DNA of 64,000 nt from an uncultured Opitutia bacterium. GTDB lineage: Bacteria; Verrucomicrobiota; Verrucomicrobiia; Opitutales; Opitutaceae. A model generated the notes under the pieces. The model saw only the letters and a program-made list of their open reading frames with translations, ran no database searches and was not told the DNA's origin. A program made the position numbers and the translations under genes. How positions within the stretch are numbered: the stretch's first letter is position 1; the number at the start of each line of letters is the position of its first letter. Of this stretch, positions 51,281 to 60,874 are shown piece by piece. The stretch is from the NCBI GenBank assembly GCA_903825285.1, contig CAIJZY010000055.1:1-64000 (forward strand), given 5' to 3'.

Positions 51281-53650
51281 ATGCCCCGCCCCGCGACCGC
51301 CCAGCTCCTGACCGACCAAGAATACCGGATCTTCGGCCAAGCCGAGTGGATCTGGCCTTATGATCACCGCTGGGACCTGACGAACGCCTACGCCCTGTTT
51401 CGGCACGCGTTCACGCTCGACCGCGTGCCCCGGCGCGCGCCGCTCTTCATCACGGCGGACCAGTCATACCAGCTGTACGTGAACGGCGCGTTTGTCGGCC
51501 GCGGGCCCGCGCGCGGCTTCCAGTCGAACTGGCCATACGACGAGGTCGACATCTCCCCGTGGCTGGTGCCCGGGCAAAACGTCATCGCGGTGCGCGCCCA
51601 CAATCCGGGCTTCAGCAACTTCCAGTACGTCCACCGTGGCTATGCCGGACTGATCGCGGCCGCCCGCTGGGGCAAGGTGACGCTCAACACCGGCAAGGGC
51701 TGGAAATGCCTCGTGCAGCCGGGCGTCCGTCGCGACATGGTGCGCGCCAGCCTGCAGCTGTTCGCCCAGGAAAATTTCGACGCGCGCGTGTGTCCGCCCG
51801 ACTGGATGAACTCCGACTTCGACGACCGCGACTGGTCGGCGCCCAGCACGCAGAAACCGGGCGTGCTGCCGTGGCCCGGTTTCGCGCCCCGGGGCATCCC
51901 GCGGATGTTCGAGGAGGCCTGGCGACCCGGCCGGGTGATCGGCCTCGGCGAGGGCGACTGCGGAGAGGCGTGGCGCGACTCGCGCAATCTCTACGTCCTG
52001 CGCCAGCTCGAGGATCACACCCACCAGTCCGCCGACCTGGACGCAGCGCACCTAGAGGTGCCCGCCGCCGGGCCGAACCGTTTCCGCAGCTACCTGATCG
52101 ATCTTGGCAAGCCCGTGGTCGGAAATTTCTCCCTGATCGTCTCGGGCGCCCAGGGCGGCGAGGTCGTCGACCTCGTGTACACCGAGGTCATCGATCCGGC
52201 CAAGCTGAAGCCCGCGCTGCGTTTTCCCGACGGCAGCAGCGTCTCGTTCAGCAGCCGGCTGGTCTGCCGGACCGGGCGCACCTCGCACCAGTTCTACCAC
52301 CCCTACGGTTTCCGCTACGCCATGCTGGTCGTCCGCGACTCGGCCGGCCCGCTCACCATTACCCCGACGCTGCGGCGCACCGGCTACCCGCTCGATCGGC
52401 TCGGCCGCTTCGAGAGCTCGGACCGCAAGCTCGAGCAGATCTGGGAGACCTGCGCCTGGTCCCAGCAGAACTGCATGCTCGATGCCTACGTGGACACGCC
52501 CTGGCGCGAGCAGGCGCAGTGGTGGGGCGATGCGCGCGTGCAGGCCTGGAACACCTTCCACCTGAGCGGCGACGCGCGCCTGTTCCGGCGCGGCATCTAC
52601 CAAATCGGCGGCCAGACCACCGGCGACGGCATCACCTACGGCCATGCCCCGACGATGGCGCACAACTGCGTGCTGCCTGACTTCACGCTGACCTGGATCA
52701 TCACCCAGTGGGATTATTACTGGCAGACGGGTGACCTGCAGCCGTTCCGCGACCACCACGCCGTGGTCGAGCGCGCCCTGGACTACTTCCGCGCGCACAC
52801 CGGCAAGCACGGGCTCGTACAGTACGATCCGCGCTACTGGCTGTTCCTCGACTGGACCGACCTGCCCCGCGACGGCGCGTCGAGCGTCTACAATTTCTGG
52901 CTGCTGATTGCGCTGGAGCGCCTCGCGGCGCTGCACCGGCTCGACCGCCAGCCGGCGCGCGCGGCCCGTTGCGAGCGCTGGGCGCGCCAGATCCGCACGC
53001 GATTGAAGGCGCTCGTCACGCCGAAGGGATTGATGAGCGATGGCTACGATGCAAACGGCCGCGTGCTCAAAAGCACCTCCGCGCACGCCCAGACGCTCGC
53101 GCTCATGACCGACCTGAAGCCGACTGCGGCAGCGGCGATGGAGCGCTACCTGCTCGATTACCTGAAGGATGAGTCCGGCCACAAGGCCCAGCCCAGCGCC
53201 TACTGGATCACCTATGTCTATGCCGTGCTCACGTCGCTGGGCCACGGAGCCGAGGTGGTGCGCCACCTGCGCCCCCGCTGGGAGCCCATGATCGCCCAGG
53301 GATCGACGTTCGAGCTGTTCAAGGACCACCCGGCCTTCCCCATCAGTCACTCCCACGCCTGGTCCGCGCACCCGCTCTTCCACCTCATGGCGATCATCGG
53401 CGGCATCCGCCAGACAGCGCCGGCGTGGAAGCGGATCCACTTTGCCCCGGTGTTCATCGGCGAGTCGGGCGGCGCGACCGTCCCCACGCCGCAGGGCTCG
53501 ATCACGAGCCGCTGGCGGCGAACAGCTCAAGGCTTCGAGGTCGAGCTGGCCCTGCCGCGCGGCGTCACGGCGGAGATTCACCTGCCGGGTCACAAGCCCG
53601 GCACCGTGAAGGGCCGCGGTCGCTGGACCGTGGCGGCGGCCACCCGCTGA
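51281..53650 (+). CDS. GH78-like alpha-L-rhamnosidase family protein
   Basis: 789 residues without a signal peptide. Residues ~15-240 form a beta-sandwich carbohydrate-binding-like part (AEWIWPYDHRWDLTNAYALFRHAFTLDRV; YQLYVNGAFVGRGPARGFQSNWPYDEVDI). Residues ~245-370 form the second beta domain. The catalytic (alpha/alpha)6 barrel starts ~385 with DRKLEQIWETCAWSQQNCMLDAYVDTPWREQAQWWGDARVQAWN (DTPWREQ at ~405), the GH78 subsite motif. The C-terminal beta domain ends at 789. Predicted to release L-rhamnose from plant or algal glycosides; activity inferred. Convergent with the next gene with only 12 bp between them. Confidence 0.85.
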   Translation: MPRPATAQLLTDQEYRIFGQAEWIWPYDHRWDLTNAYALFRHAFTLDRVPRRAPLFITADQSYQLYVNGAFVGRGPARGFQSNWPYDEVDISPWLVPGQNVIAVRAHNPGFSNFQYVHRGYAGLIAAARWGKVTLNTGKGWKCLVQPGVRRDMVRASLQLFAQENFDARVCPPDWMNSDFDDRDWSAPSTQKPGVLPWPGFAPRGIPRMFEEAWRPGRVIGLGEGDCGEAWRDSRNLYVLRQLEDHTHQSADLDAAHLEVPAAGPNRFRSYLIDLGKPVVGNFSLIVSGAQGGEVVDLVYTEVIDPAKLKPALRFPDGSSVSFSSRLVCRTGRTSHQFYHPYGFRYAMLVVRDSAGPLTITPTLRRTGYPLDRLGRFESSDRKLEQIWETCAWSQQNCMLDAYVDTPWREQAQWWGDARVQAWNTFHLSGDARLFRRGIYQIGGQTTGDGITYGHAPTMAHNCVLPDFTLTWIITQWDYYWQTGDLQPFRDHHAVVERALDYFRAHTGKHGLVQYDPRYWLFLDWTDLPRDGASSVYNFWLLIALERLAALHRLDRQPARAARCERWARQIRTRLKALVTPKGLMSDGYDANGRVLKSTSAHAQTLALMTDLKPTAAAAMERYLLDYLKDESGHKAQPSAYWITYVYAVLTSLGHGAEVVRHLRPRWEPMIAQGSTFELFKDHPAFPISHSHAWSAHPLFHLMAIIGGIRQTAPAWKRIHFAPVFIGESGGATVPTPQGSITSRWRRTAQGFEVELALPRGVTAEIHLPGHKPGTVKGRGRWTVAAATR

Positions 53651-53662
53651 GCGCAGGTCGGG

Positions 53663-54799
53663 CTAGTAGCGGCGGGCGACCTTGGCGCCGGTCGTGTCCT
53701 TGAACACGATCGTCTTGGTCGCGGGATCCACGCTCTCAAACCGGACGCCCAGCGAGGAATCAACCACCTCGCCCACGCGGATCAGCCGGCCGTTGATGAA
53801 GGCGCGCGAAGGCGTGCCCTGAAACACGCCGCTGATCTTGGCATCGGCGACAAAAGTGCGGAAGGCCTGGCTCGCCTCGACCTCCGCCTCGACGGCTTCG
53901 GTCGTCACGGTCACACCCGGTGCCAGGTCGGTCGTCGCGGTCGTCGACAAGGCGGTGGACTTGGGGTGCTGGCGGACTGGTCGCGGCCGGACCGGCACGG
54001 GCTCTTCGGGAGCCGCTGGCTTGGTCGTCGCCGGTTCCGGCTCCGGCGCCAGGGTCCCCTCCTGCACCGGCTTGACAGCCACCGGGGGCGGCAGCGGCTT
54101 TTTCGGGCGGGGCGGAGGCTCCGTCTCTACAAACTTTGAGATCGCCAGGAAGATCATCATTGCGGCGACCGCCACGCCGCCGATGGCGACCAGGAGCAGG
54201 CGAACCAGCCTTTTCCGGCGAGCGGTGGCAATCTCGACCGCCGGGGGCGGACGGCGGACTGGCGGACGCGGGGCCGCCCCGGGCGGGCGGATCACTGTCG
54301 GCTCGGCGGGAGCCCCCGGGGGAAGCACCACCGGGAAAGGCGGAGGCACGGCCACGGCGGGAGCTTCCTCCACGGGCGCATCGGCCGAAGGCAGGGGCGG
54401 CGGGGCGGCCGCGGCCGGCTGGACGCCGGGGATCTTGATCTTGAGCTTGATCTTGCCCTCTTCGGGCGCCGGCGGTGGTGGCGGTGGCGGTTCCGACCCG
54501 GAGGCTGGAACGGGCTCGGCCGGTGCGGCCGCGGCGGCTTGGGCCGGCTCCGTATTCAACTTCGGCTTCAACCGGATGCGCTCGCTGGCCGGAGCCGGCG
54601 GCGGCGGAATGGGCTCGGGGGTAGGCTCTGGTGCAGGCGCCGCGGAAGCGCTTTCGCCCCCCAGTTTGGGCTTGAGTCGAAGCCGGCCGGCATCCGACTC
54701 CGCCGCCGGAGGCGCGGCCGGCGCAGCCGGCGGCGGCTCCGCGTCCGGCCGCTGGCGCGGCTTCAGACGCAATGATGGTGGCGGAGTCTCATCGCTCAT
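53663..54799 (-). CDS. Pro-rich LRLKPK-repeat protein with PulC-like C-terminus
   Basis: 378 residues from the ATG at 54799. N-terminal ~150 residues are Pro/Ala/Glu-rich and carry four degenerate copies of a short basic motif: LRLKPRQR, LRLKPKLG, IRLKPKLN, IKLKIKIP, spaced ~35 residues. One transmembrane helix follows at ~203-224 (VRLLLVAIGGVAVAAMMIFLAIS), so the repeats are cytoplasmic. A Pro/Glu linker leads to a ~95-residue C-terminal domain (FVADAKISGVFQGTPSRAFINGRLIRVGEVVDSSLGVRFESVDPATKTIVFKDTTGAKVARRY) with PulC/GspB-like spacing. Function unknown; a bridge between a cytoplasmic partner and a periplasmic secretion-like domain is conceivable. Confidence 0.7.
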   Translation of the reverse strand: MSDETPPPSLRLKPRQRPDAEPPPAAPAAPPAAESDAGRLRLKPKLGGESASAAPAPEPTPEPIPPPPAPASERIRLKPKLNTEPAQAAAAAPAEPVPASGSEPPPPPPPAPEEGKIKLKIKIPGVQPAAAAPPPLPSADAPVEEAPAVAVPPPFPVVLPPGAPAEPTVIRPPGAAPRPPVRRPPPAVEIATARRKRLVRLLLVAIGGVAVAAMMIFLAISKFVETEPPPRPKKPLPPPVAVKPVQEGTLAPEPEPATTKPAAPEEPVPVRPRPVRQHPKSTALSTTATTDLAPGVTVTTEAVEAEVEASQAFRTFVADAKISGVFQGTPSRAFINGRLIRVGEVVDSSLGVRFESVDPATKTIVFKDTTGAKVARRY

Positions 54800-54905
54800 G
54801 GGATGTAAATGGATAGGAATTTTGCGTTCGGCGCGAAACCAAAAAGATTCTCTCGCGGTCAACTACCCCCATGGTAACTTTTAACCCATCCGAGTTTATT
54901 CATCT

Positions 54906-55181
54906 ATGAAACGCCTGCTTCCCCTTGGCCTGCTCCCTTTTCTCCTGTTGTCCGCCGGTTGCTGGCATGTCTGGCCCCATTGGTTTGGTTCACATGGCGA
55001 CAAAAAGCCAAAGGAAACCACCGCAATCGCCTCCGACGTCGAGGAAAGCTTCCGCCAGCGTTTCGTGGAGAAGCGCACCGCCGAGCTCGTGACCCAGGGC
55101 CTGCGCGCCGATGTCGCCCGGCAGCAGGCGCTTGACGAGTTCCACGCGCGCTACACCTACATCCGCGCGACCGGGAAATGA
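54906..55181 (+). CDS. Small predicted lipoprotein
   Basis: 91 residues. The signal peptide ends LLSAGC, a clean lipobox (Cys19 lipidated). The mature part is charged (ASDVEESFRQRFVEKRTAELVTQGLRADVARQQALDEFHARYTYIRATGK), with helix-favouring Ala/Glu/Arg composition that may form a coiled coil. No family recognised. The stop overlaps the rarD start by 4 nt. Confidence 0.75.
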   Translation: MKRLLPLGLLPFLLLSAGCWHVWPHWFGSHGDKKPKETTAIASDVEESFRQRFVEKRTAELVTQGLRADVARQQALDEFHARYTYIRATGK

Positions 55182-56080
55182 GCGGGGACGCTCACCGCGC
55201 CGCCGGGCGCGGGGCGCTCGCGGCCGCGGCCTGCTACACCGCCTGGGGCCTGTTTCCGATCTACTGGAAGCAGCTCGCTGACGTCGACGCCACCGAGCTC
55301 ATCGCCCACCGGCATCTCTGGTCGCTGCTCTTCGTGCTGGGGCTCATGGCCGCGGGGCCGGGCCTGAAGGAGCTGGGCGCCGCCCTGCGGACCCGCCGCG
55401 CGCTGCAGTGGCATGCGCTCAGCGGGGTGCTGCTCACGCTCAACTGGCTCGTCTATGTCTGGGGCGTGAACCACGGCCGGGTGCTTGAGACCAGCCTGGG
55501 GTATTTCCTGGTTCCGCTGGTCAACGTCGCCCTCGGCCGCCTGGTGCTGCACGAGCACCTGCGGCGCCTGCAATGGCTCGCGATCGCCTTCGCCGTTGTC
55601 GGGGTCTCGCTCCTGCTCCTCGGCGTCGGCCGGCTGCCATGGATCGCCCTCACGCTGGCCGCGACCTTCGGGGCCTACGGCCTGCTGCGGAAGCAGTCAT
55701 CGCTCGGCCCGCTGACCGGCCTCGGGCTGGAAACCCTGCTGCTCTTCCCCTTCGCGCTCGGCTTCATCGCCTGGCAGCAGTTCACCGGCGTGGGCGCACT
55801 CGGCCGGGTCGGCACCCTGGAGCATGTCATGATCGTGGGCGCCGGCGTGGTGACCGCGATCCCGCTGCTGCTGTTTGCCTACGGGGCGCGCCGGATCCGG
55901 CTCTCCACCCTCGGCCTGCTGCAGTACATCGCCCCGACCGTGCAGTTCGCCCTCGGCGTCTGGTGCTACCACGAGCCGTTCTCGCGCGAGCGCGCGGCGG
56001 CCTTCGCCTTCATCTGGTGCGGCCTCGCCCTCTACACGACCGACAACCTGCTGGCCCAGCGGCGGCTCAGTCGTGCCTGA
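55178..56080 (+). CDS. rarD: RarD-type EamA transporter
   Basis: 300 residues, ten spans. The opening CYTAWGLFPIYWKQLADVDATELIAHRHLWSLLFV is the RarD hallmark (GxxPIYWK...HR-x-x-WS). NWLVYVWGVNHGRVLETSLGYFLVPLVNVALG and STLGLLQYIAPTVQFALGVW complete two EamA repeats. RarD was named for chloramphenicol sensitivity; the substrate is unknown. Translationally coupled to the lipoprotein gene; its last 14 nt overlap the convergent FKBP gene. Confidence 0.93.
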   Translation: MSGDAHRAAGRGALAAAACYTAWGLFPIYWKQLADVDATELIAHRHLWSLLFVLGLMAAGPGLKELGAALRTRRALQWHALSGVLLTLNWLVYVWGVNHGRVLETSLGYFLVPLVNVALGRLVLHEHLRRLQWLAIAFAVVGVSLLLLGVGRLPWIALTLAATFGAYGLLRKQSSLGPLTGLGLETLLLFPFALGFIAWQQFTGVGALGRVGTLEHVMIVGAGVVTAIPLLLFAYGARRIRLSTLGLLQYIAPTVQFALGVWCYHEPFSRERAAAFAFIWCGLALYTTDNLLAQRRLSRA

Positions 56081-56537
56081 TCTCCAGCAGCTCGATCACG
56101 AACACCAGGGTGGCGTTGCGCGGGACCCGCGGCGGCGAGCCGCGCGTGCCGTAGGCTAGCTCGGGCGGAATGATGATCAGCCGGCGCTCGCCGCGCTTCA
56201 TCTGCTGGACCGCATAGTCCCAGCCCTGGATCACGAGGTCGCGGCCCACGCGGAAGACAAACGGCCGCGCCGGATCCACGGACTGGTCGAACGTCGTGCC
56301 GTCCAGCAGCCGGCCGGTGTAGATCAGGGCCACGAGCTCGCCCGGGGCCGGCACCGGCCCCCGGCCCTCGCGCAGGATCACGTAGCGGACGCCCATGTCC
56401 GTCTTGGTGGCGTTCGGCCAGTTCTGCTCGACGAACTCGAGGTCCTCGGGCGGAAGTTTTTCCCGCTGCGCCTGGAGAAGCGGAACAGGCAGCAGGACGA
56501 GCAGCAACAGGCCAAGGCGGCGGGCAAATGAGGGCAT
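56067..56537 (-). CDS. FKBP-type peptidyl-prolyl isomerase, secreted
   Basis: 156 residues from the ATG at 56537 (MPSFARRLGLLLLVLLPVPLLQA, signal peptide); an upstream in-frame ATG at 56657 is not supported. The FKBP domain is ~45-153 (GVRYVILREGRGPVPAPGELVALIYTGRLLDGTTFDQSVDPARPFVFRVGRDLVIQGWDYAVQQMKRGERRLIIIPPELAYGTRG), with the aromatic pocket residues (Tyr, Phe, Asp, Trp, Tyr) present. It folds proline-rich periplasmic or outer-membrane proteins. Convergent with rarD, overlapping by 14 nt. Confidence 0.93.
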   Translation of the reverse strand: MPSFARRLGLLLLVLLPVPLLQAQREKLPPEDLEFVEQNWPNATKTDMGVRYVILREGRGPVPAPGELVALIYTGRLLDGTTFDQSVDPARPFVFRVGRDLVIQGWDYAVQQMKRGERRLIIIPPELAYGTRGSPPRVPRNATLVFVIELLEIRHD

Positions 56538-56560
56538 GCAGCAGGCTGATTTAGCGCAGA

Positions 56561-57181
56561 TCAGGCAAATGACACGAATTTTTTCATCGCCGGATGCGCC
56601 GCGGCCAGCCCCAGCGCCCGGCCCAGCAGCGTCTTCCCCGGCTCCATCCGGTGCCACGGCGAGGCGCCCGAGGGATGCGGCAGCGGAATGCAGTCAACCG
56701 CGTGGCCGCGGTAATCAACGCGGAAGGTATGCCCGATGGTCTCGGCCAGCGGGCGCTCGCCCAGGAACTGGGTGATGGCCAGCTTGCCCACCGGCAGCAC
56801 CAGTTCCGGGTGGAGCAGCTCGAACTCGCGCTCAAGCCAGGCGGAGCAGTTCGCGATCTCCTCGGGCGCCGGCACGCGGTCGCCGCCCTCGGGACGCTTG
56901 CCGGGAAAGCAGCGGCACACCGCCGCGAAGTAAATCCGGTCGCGAACCTCGTCCTCGGTCCAGCCGGTTGCCCCGGCGAACCACTTGAAGAGCGTCTTGC
57001 CCGCGGTCCACGCGAAGGGCCGGCCCAGCTTCGGCTCCTTGTCGCCCGGCGCCTGGCCGACGAGCACCACGCGGCTGGCGGCCGGCCGGCCGACGACCAC
57101 GGGCCGGTGCATGCGCGGACAGCGCGTGCAGGCCCGCAGCCGGGTTAGGTGCTTCTCGACGGCGGCAACCGGGACGGTCAT
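56561..57181 (-). CDS. Uracil-DNA glycosylase family protein, Fe-S type
   Basis: 206 residues. Motif A is VGQAPGDKEPKLGRPFAW (41-58), close to the family 4 GEAPG...GRPF pattern with Gln for Glu. Motif C is LPHPSGASPWH (~167-177). Cys18, Cys21, Cys91 and Cys112 occupy the expected 4Fe-4S ligand positions, although the last spacing is longer than in typical family 4 enzymes (insert GKRPEGGDRVPA). It removes uracil from DNA. Family-level call; the exact subfamily (4, 5 or a branch) is open. Its stop lies 23 bp upstream of the FKBP start on the same strand. Confidence 0.88.
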   Translation of the reverse strand: MTVPVAAVEKHLTRLRACTRCPRMHRPVVVGRPAASRVVLVGQAPGDKEPKLGRPFAWTAGKTLFKWFAGATGWTEDEVRDRIYFAAVCRCFPGKRPEGGDRVPAPEEIANCSAWLEREFELLHPELVLPVGKLAITQFLGERPLAETIGHTFRVDYRGHAVDCIPLPHPSGASPWHRMEPGKTLLGRALGLAAAHPAMKKFVSFA

Positions 57182-57250
57182 GGGCGCCGATGCTGGGGCG
57201 GCGCGCCGTGGGTTGAAAGTGGAAAGCGGGCTGAGGCCGGCCGGACCCGC

Positions 57251-58486
<1,236 letters not shown>

Positions 58487-58529
58487 AATACGGGGCCGCG
58501 GTACCGCGGCGGAAGGAAAGTCAGAAAAG

Positions 58530-58563
58530 AAAAAGGGACGAAGCTCCAAAGGAGCTCCGTCCC
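58530..58563 (-). terminator. Rho-independent terminator of the RRM gene
   Basis: A 13-bp stem (58535-58547 with 58551-58563; core GGGACG, AGCTCC) with a 3-base loop and five T residues on the minus strand (58530-58534). It lies 28 bp past the RRM stop and before the helicase gene. Confidence 0.93.
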
Positions 58564-58591
58564 TCGAAATTCAGTTCGCTAGAACCGAGGC

Positions 58592-58969
58592 TTAGTAGCG
58601 GCGCTCGCCACGATCGCGGTCGCCACCACGGCCACCACCACCGAAGCCACGGCCACCGCCGCCGCCACCGCCGCCGCCGAAGCCACGGCCACCGCCGAAG
58701 CCGCCGCCGGGGCGCTCTTCCTTGGGACGGGCCTCATTGACCGTCAGCTGACGGCCGCCGAGATCGGTGCCGTTCATCTTCTCGGTCGCGGCCTTGGCCT
58801 CTTCAGCCGTGCCCATGGTGACGAACGCGAAGCCGCGCGGGCGGCCGGTCATCTTGTCCATGGCGACGTAAAGGTCGGTCACGGTGCCGAACTGGCCGAA
58901 AGCGGCGCGAAGCTCGTCCTCGGTGGTCTTAAACGACAGGTTACCGACGTATAGTTTGGAATTACTCAT
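58592..58969 (-). CDS. Gly-rich RRM RNA-binding protein
   Basis: 125 residues. One RRM (1-80): RNP2 LYVGNLS (6-12) and RNP1 RGFAFVTM (45-52), with intact aromatic RNA contacts. The tail (~90-125) is almost pure Gly/Arg ([22 protein letters not shown]) ending in a charged [10 protein letters not shown]. This is the cyanobacterial/verrucomicrobial cold-responsive Rbp layout, an RNA chaperone. A ~200-bp leader precedes the ATG, unusually long here, as often seen in cold-shock genes. The RhlE-like helicase gene is next on the strand. Confidence 0.95.
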   Translation of the reverse strand: MSNSKLYVGNLSFKTTEDELRAAFGQFGTVTDLYVAMDKMTGRPRGFAFVTMGTAEEAKAATEKMNGTDLGGRQLTVNEARPKEERPGGGFGGGRGFGGGGGGGGGRGFGGGGRGGDRDRGERRY

Positions 58970-59171
58970 GTGATGTCTCGAAGATCCTACCGTCCGCTGC
59001 CAGTTCCGTTCCCACCGTGGGTTTCGAAATCATCACTTAAGCCAAACGCTCAGCCAACGACTCACCAGATGCTGTCATCTAACGTTTTCTCTATCGATCA
59101 GCTGCTTAAGTCACGGATCGTCGGGGGGATTGCAAGGTAATTCGCGACCCTGCCCTTCACCCACCAACGGG
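58970..59171. other. Intergenic region upstream of the RRM gene
   Basis: 202 bases less GC-rich than their surroundings, between the RRM and thioesterase genes (both minus strand). I found no ORF, tRNA or clear promoter hexamers. A long RRM leader or a small RNA is possible. Confidence 0.4.
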
Positions 59172-59585
59172 TTAGATCGAATATTTCGCGCGGATCTCCT
59201 CCGGGAGCGGCGTGGCGCGGCCGGATTGGAGGGTCACCAGGGTGTAGTCGCAGTGGCCGTCGCACACGCGCTTGCCGGTCGGCAGCTTCTCGATTTCAAA
59301 CGCCACGCGGCAGCCCGTCTCGGAAAAACTCTCGATCCAGGTCCGGACCGTCATCCGGTCGCCCCACCCGAGCGGCCGCTTGAAGTGGATGGTGGCGGAG
59401 GTCATGAACCACCCGAGGCCCAGCGCCGCGAAGGCCTGCATCGACATCCCATAGCAGCGGTCCATCTGGTCGAACCGCGCCGCCAGCACGTAGTCGAGGT
59501 AGCGCGTGGAATGCACGTGCTGGTAGAGGTCGATGTCGTCCGGCCGCACCGCGAGCTCGGTCTCGAACTTGGAATAGACGTTCAT
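59172..59585 (-). CDS. Acyl-CoA thioesterase, hot-dog fold (YbgC/4HBT-like)
   Basis: 137 residues. VRPDDIDLYQHVHSTRYLDYVLAARFDQMDRCYGMSMQAF contains the 4HBT Asp/Glu-x-x-x-H pattern, with Asp21 and His25 as candidate catalytic residues. Later strands ATIHFKRPLGWGDRMTVRTWIESF and CRVAFEIEKL are standard for the fold. It hydrolyses acyl-CoA; chain length unknown. Stop at 59172; next gene 19 bp upstream of its start. Confidence 0.9.
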   Translation of the reverse strand: MNVYSKFETELAVRPDDIDLYQHVHSTRYLDYVLAARFDQMDRCYGMSMQAFAALGLGWFMTSATIHFKRPLGWGDRMTVRTWIESFSETGCRVAFEIEKLPTGKRVCDGHCDYTLVTLQSGRATPLPEEIRAKYSI

Positions 59586-59604
59586 GAGTGGAGCCGGCGT
59601 GGAT

Positions 59605-59973
59605 TCAGCCGAAGACCCGGTCGATCTCGCGCCGCTCGCGCTTGGTCGGACGCCCGCTGCCCTGGGCGCGGGCCAGCACGTGCTGCAGCCGCTGCTCCCG
59701 GGCCTTGGCGAACTCCTCCGGCGGCGTCAGGTCGGTGCAGTAGTCGGGCACCAGCTTGGCGCCCACGCGCGACCGGGGCGCCGCCACCACGCGCAGCGTG
59801 CGCCGGATCAGGCCCTGCCGCACCGTGACGATTTCCCCGGGATGGACCTCGCGCGCGGGCTTGGCGGGCCGTTCATTCACCTCGACCGCGCCAGCCTGGA
59901 TTGCTGCCACCGCCTGCGCGCGGGTGGGAAAGAGCCGCACGGCCCACAGCCATTTGTCGAGCCGCGCCGTCAC
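59605..59973 (-). CDS. S4-domain RNA-binding protein, Hsp15-like
   Basis: 122 residues. The S4 domain RLDKWLWAVRLFPTRAQAVAAIQAGAVEVNERPAKPAREVHPGEIVTV (residues ~4-52) matches HslR/Hsp15, which binds stalled 50S subunits carrying nascent chains. A C-terminal charged tail (GSGRPTKRERREIDRVFG) is normal for the family. Located between the DUF4412 and thioesterase genes on the same strand. Confidence 0.92.
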   Translation of the reverse strand: MTARLDKWLWAVRLFPTRAQAVAAIQAGAVEVNERPAKPAREVHPGEIVTVRQGLIRRTLRVVAAPRSRVGAKLVPDYCTDLTPPEEFAKAREQRLQHVLARAQGSGRPTKRERREIDRVFG

Positions 59974-59982
59974 GCGGGTGGG

Positions 59983-60717
59983 TCAGCGCCGCTTGAGGGG
60001 ATTGAACATGTCCCCCAAGTCCGGCATCTTGAACTCAGTGTAGCCGTCGGTGGAGAACAGCGAGTCCGGGAGCGGCCCCTTCTCGATCTTCTTCACCTCG
60101 AGCCGGGTGGTCTCGGCGCCCTTGGCGTCATGGCCGACGACGCGCAGCGGGAAGAAATTGCCGTCGCGCGCGATCTTCTCCCATTCCGGGGACGGCGCGC
60201 CGCGCCCGCCCATCGGGCCCTGCGCCTGGGGAAACATGAACGTGCCCAGGCCCTTCGCGAGCCACAGCTCGTAGCTCTCGCCCTTGGCGCCGGTGTACTT
60301 GTACTCGGTCGCCAGGTAGCCGGCGATCATCTCGGTCCGGCCCGTGGCCACAGGCGCCGCGCCCGCATGCTCGGCCGCGGCCTGGCCGGCCGCCGCTTCC
60401 ATCGGCTGGGCCAGCGGATGACGCATGAAGTTCTTCTGCCCGTTGTGCTCCATGAGCATGATCATCTCCTTGTGCGAAAAATCGATGATCACCGCGGCGG
60501 CGCCACCGCGGTGGGACGAATCCTGGGGCATGTCGTAGCGCATCCGGCCTTCCTTGATGGCGTAATCGATCGTCATCGGCTCCTTCTTCTTCGAGGAGGA
60601 AACCTCCATGTGCACGCGGCCTTCGAAGACCTCGGCGGCGGACAGGGCGGTGAACGTGAGCAGGGAAAACGCGGTCAGCAGGAGACCACGGCAGCGGGGG
60701 AAGGCGGACAGGTTCAT
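59983..60717 (-). CDS. Secreted DUF4412 protein
   Basis: 244 residues from the ATG at 60717 (signal peptide LLLTAFSLLTFTALSA); the longer frame start at 60789 is not supported. The mature part starts EVFEGRVHMEVSSSKKKEPMTIDYAIKEGRMRYDMP, then a Met/His-rich stretch (EMIMLMEHNGQKNFMRHPLAQPM), and ends LFSTDGYTEFKMPDLGDMF, matching DUF4412. Lipoprotein-carrier-like beta fold expected; function unknown. Met/His richness hints at metal or heavy-atom contact but proves nothing. Confidence 0.82.
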   Translation of the reverse strand: MNLSAFPRCRGLLLTAFSLLTFTALSAAEVFEGRVHMEVSSSKKKEPMTIDYAIKEGRMRYDMPQDSSHRGGAAAVIIDFSHKEMIMLMEHNGQKNFMRHPLAQPMEAAAGQAAAEHAGAAPVATGRTEMIAGYLATEYKYTGAKGESYELWLAKGLGTFMFPQAQGPMGGRGAPSPEWEKIARDGNFFPLRVVGHDAKGAETTRLEVKKIEKGPLPDSLFSTDGYTEFKMPDLGDMFNPLKRR

Positions 60718-60811
60718 GGGGAGATAAGTCGAGGTCGGCCACACCGGCCGACGGGCGCAGATCTCAAGGATCCCGACCGGGAACCGCAAGACTCTCCCGC
60801 GGGACGCCCAT

Positions 60812-60839
60812 AAAAAACGCGCGTCCGGCCGGACGCGCG
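60812..60839 (-). terminator. Rho-independent terminator of the DUF3016 gene
   Basis: A perfect 22-base palindrome (60818-60839, CGCGCGTCCGG and its complement) followed on the minus strand by six T residues (60812-60817). It lies 35 bp beyond the DUF3016 stop and ahead of the DUF4412 gene. Confidence 0.85.
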
Positions 60840-60874
60840 CGCGTGGGTTTCAGCCGGCGTGGTGTCGAGCCGGG

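Noticed and set aside
58620-58700. GCC/ACC-rich tandem repeat on the plus strand
   Set aside because: These are glycine codons of the RRM protein's tail read from the other strand.
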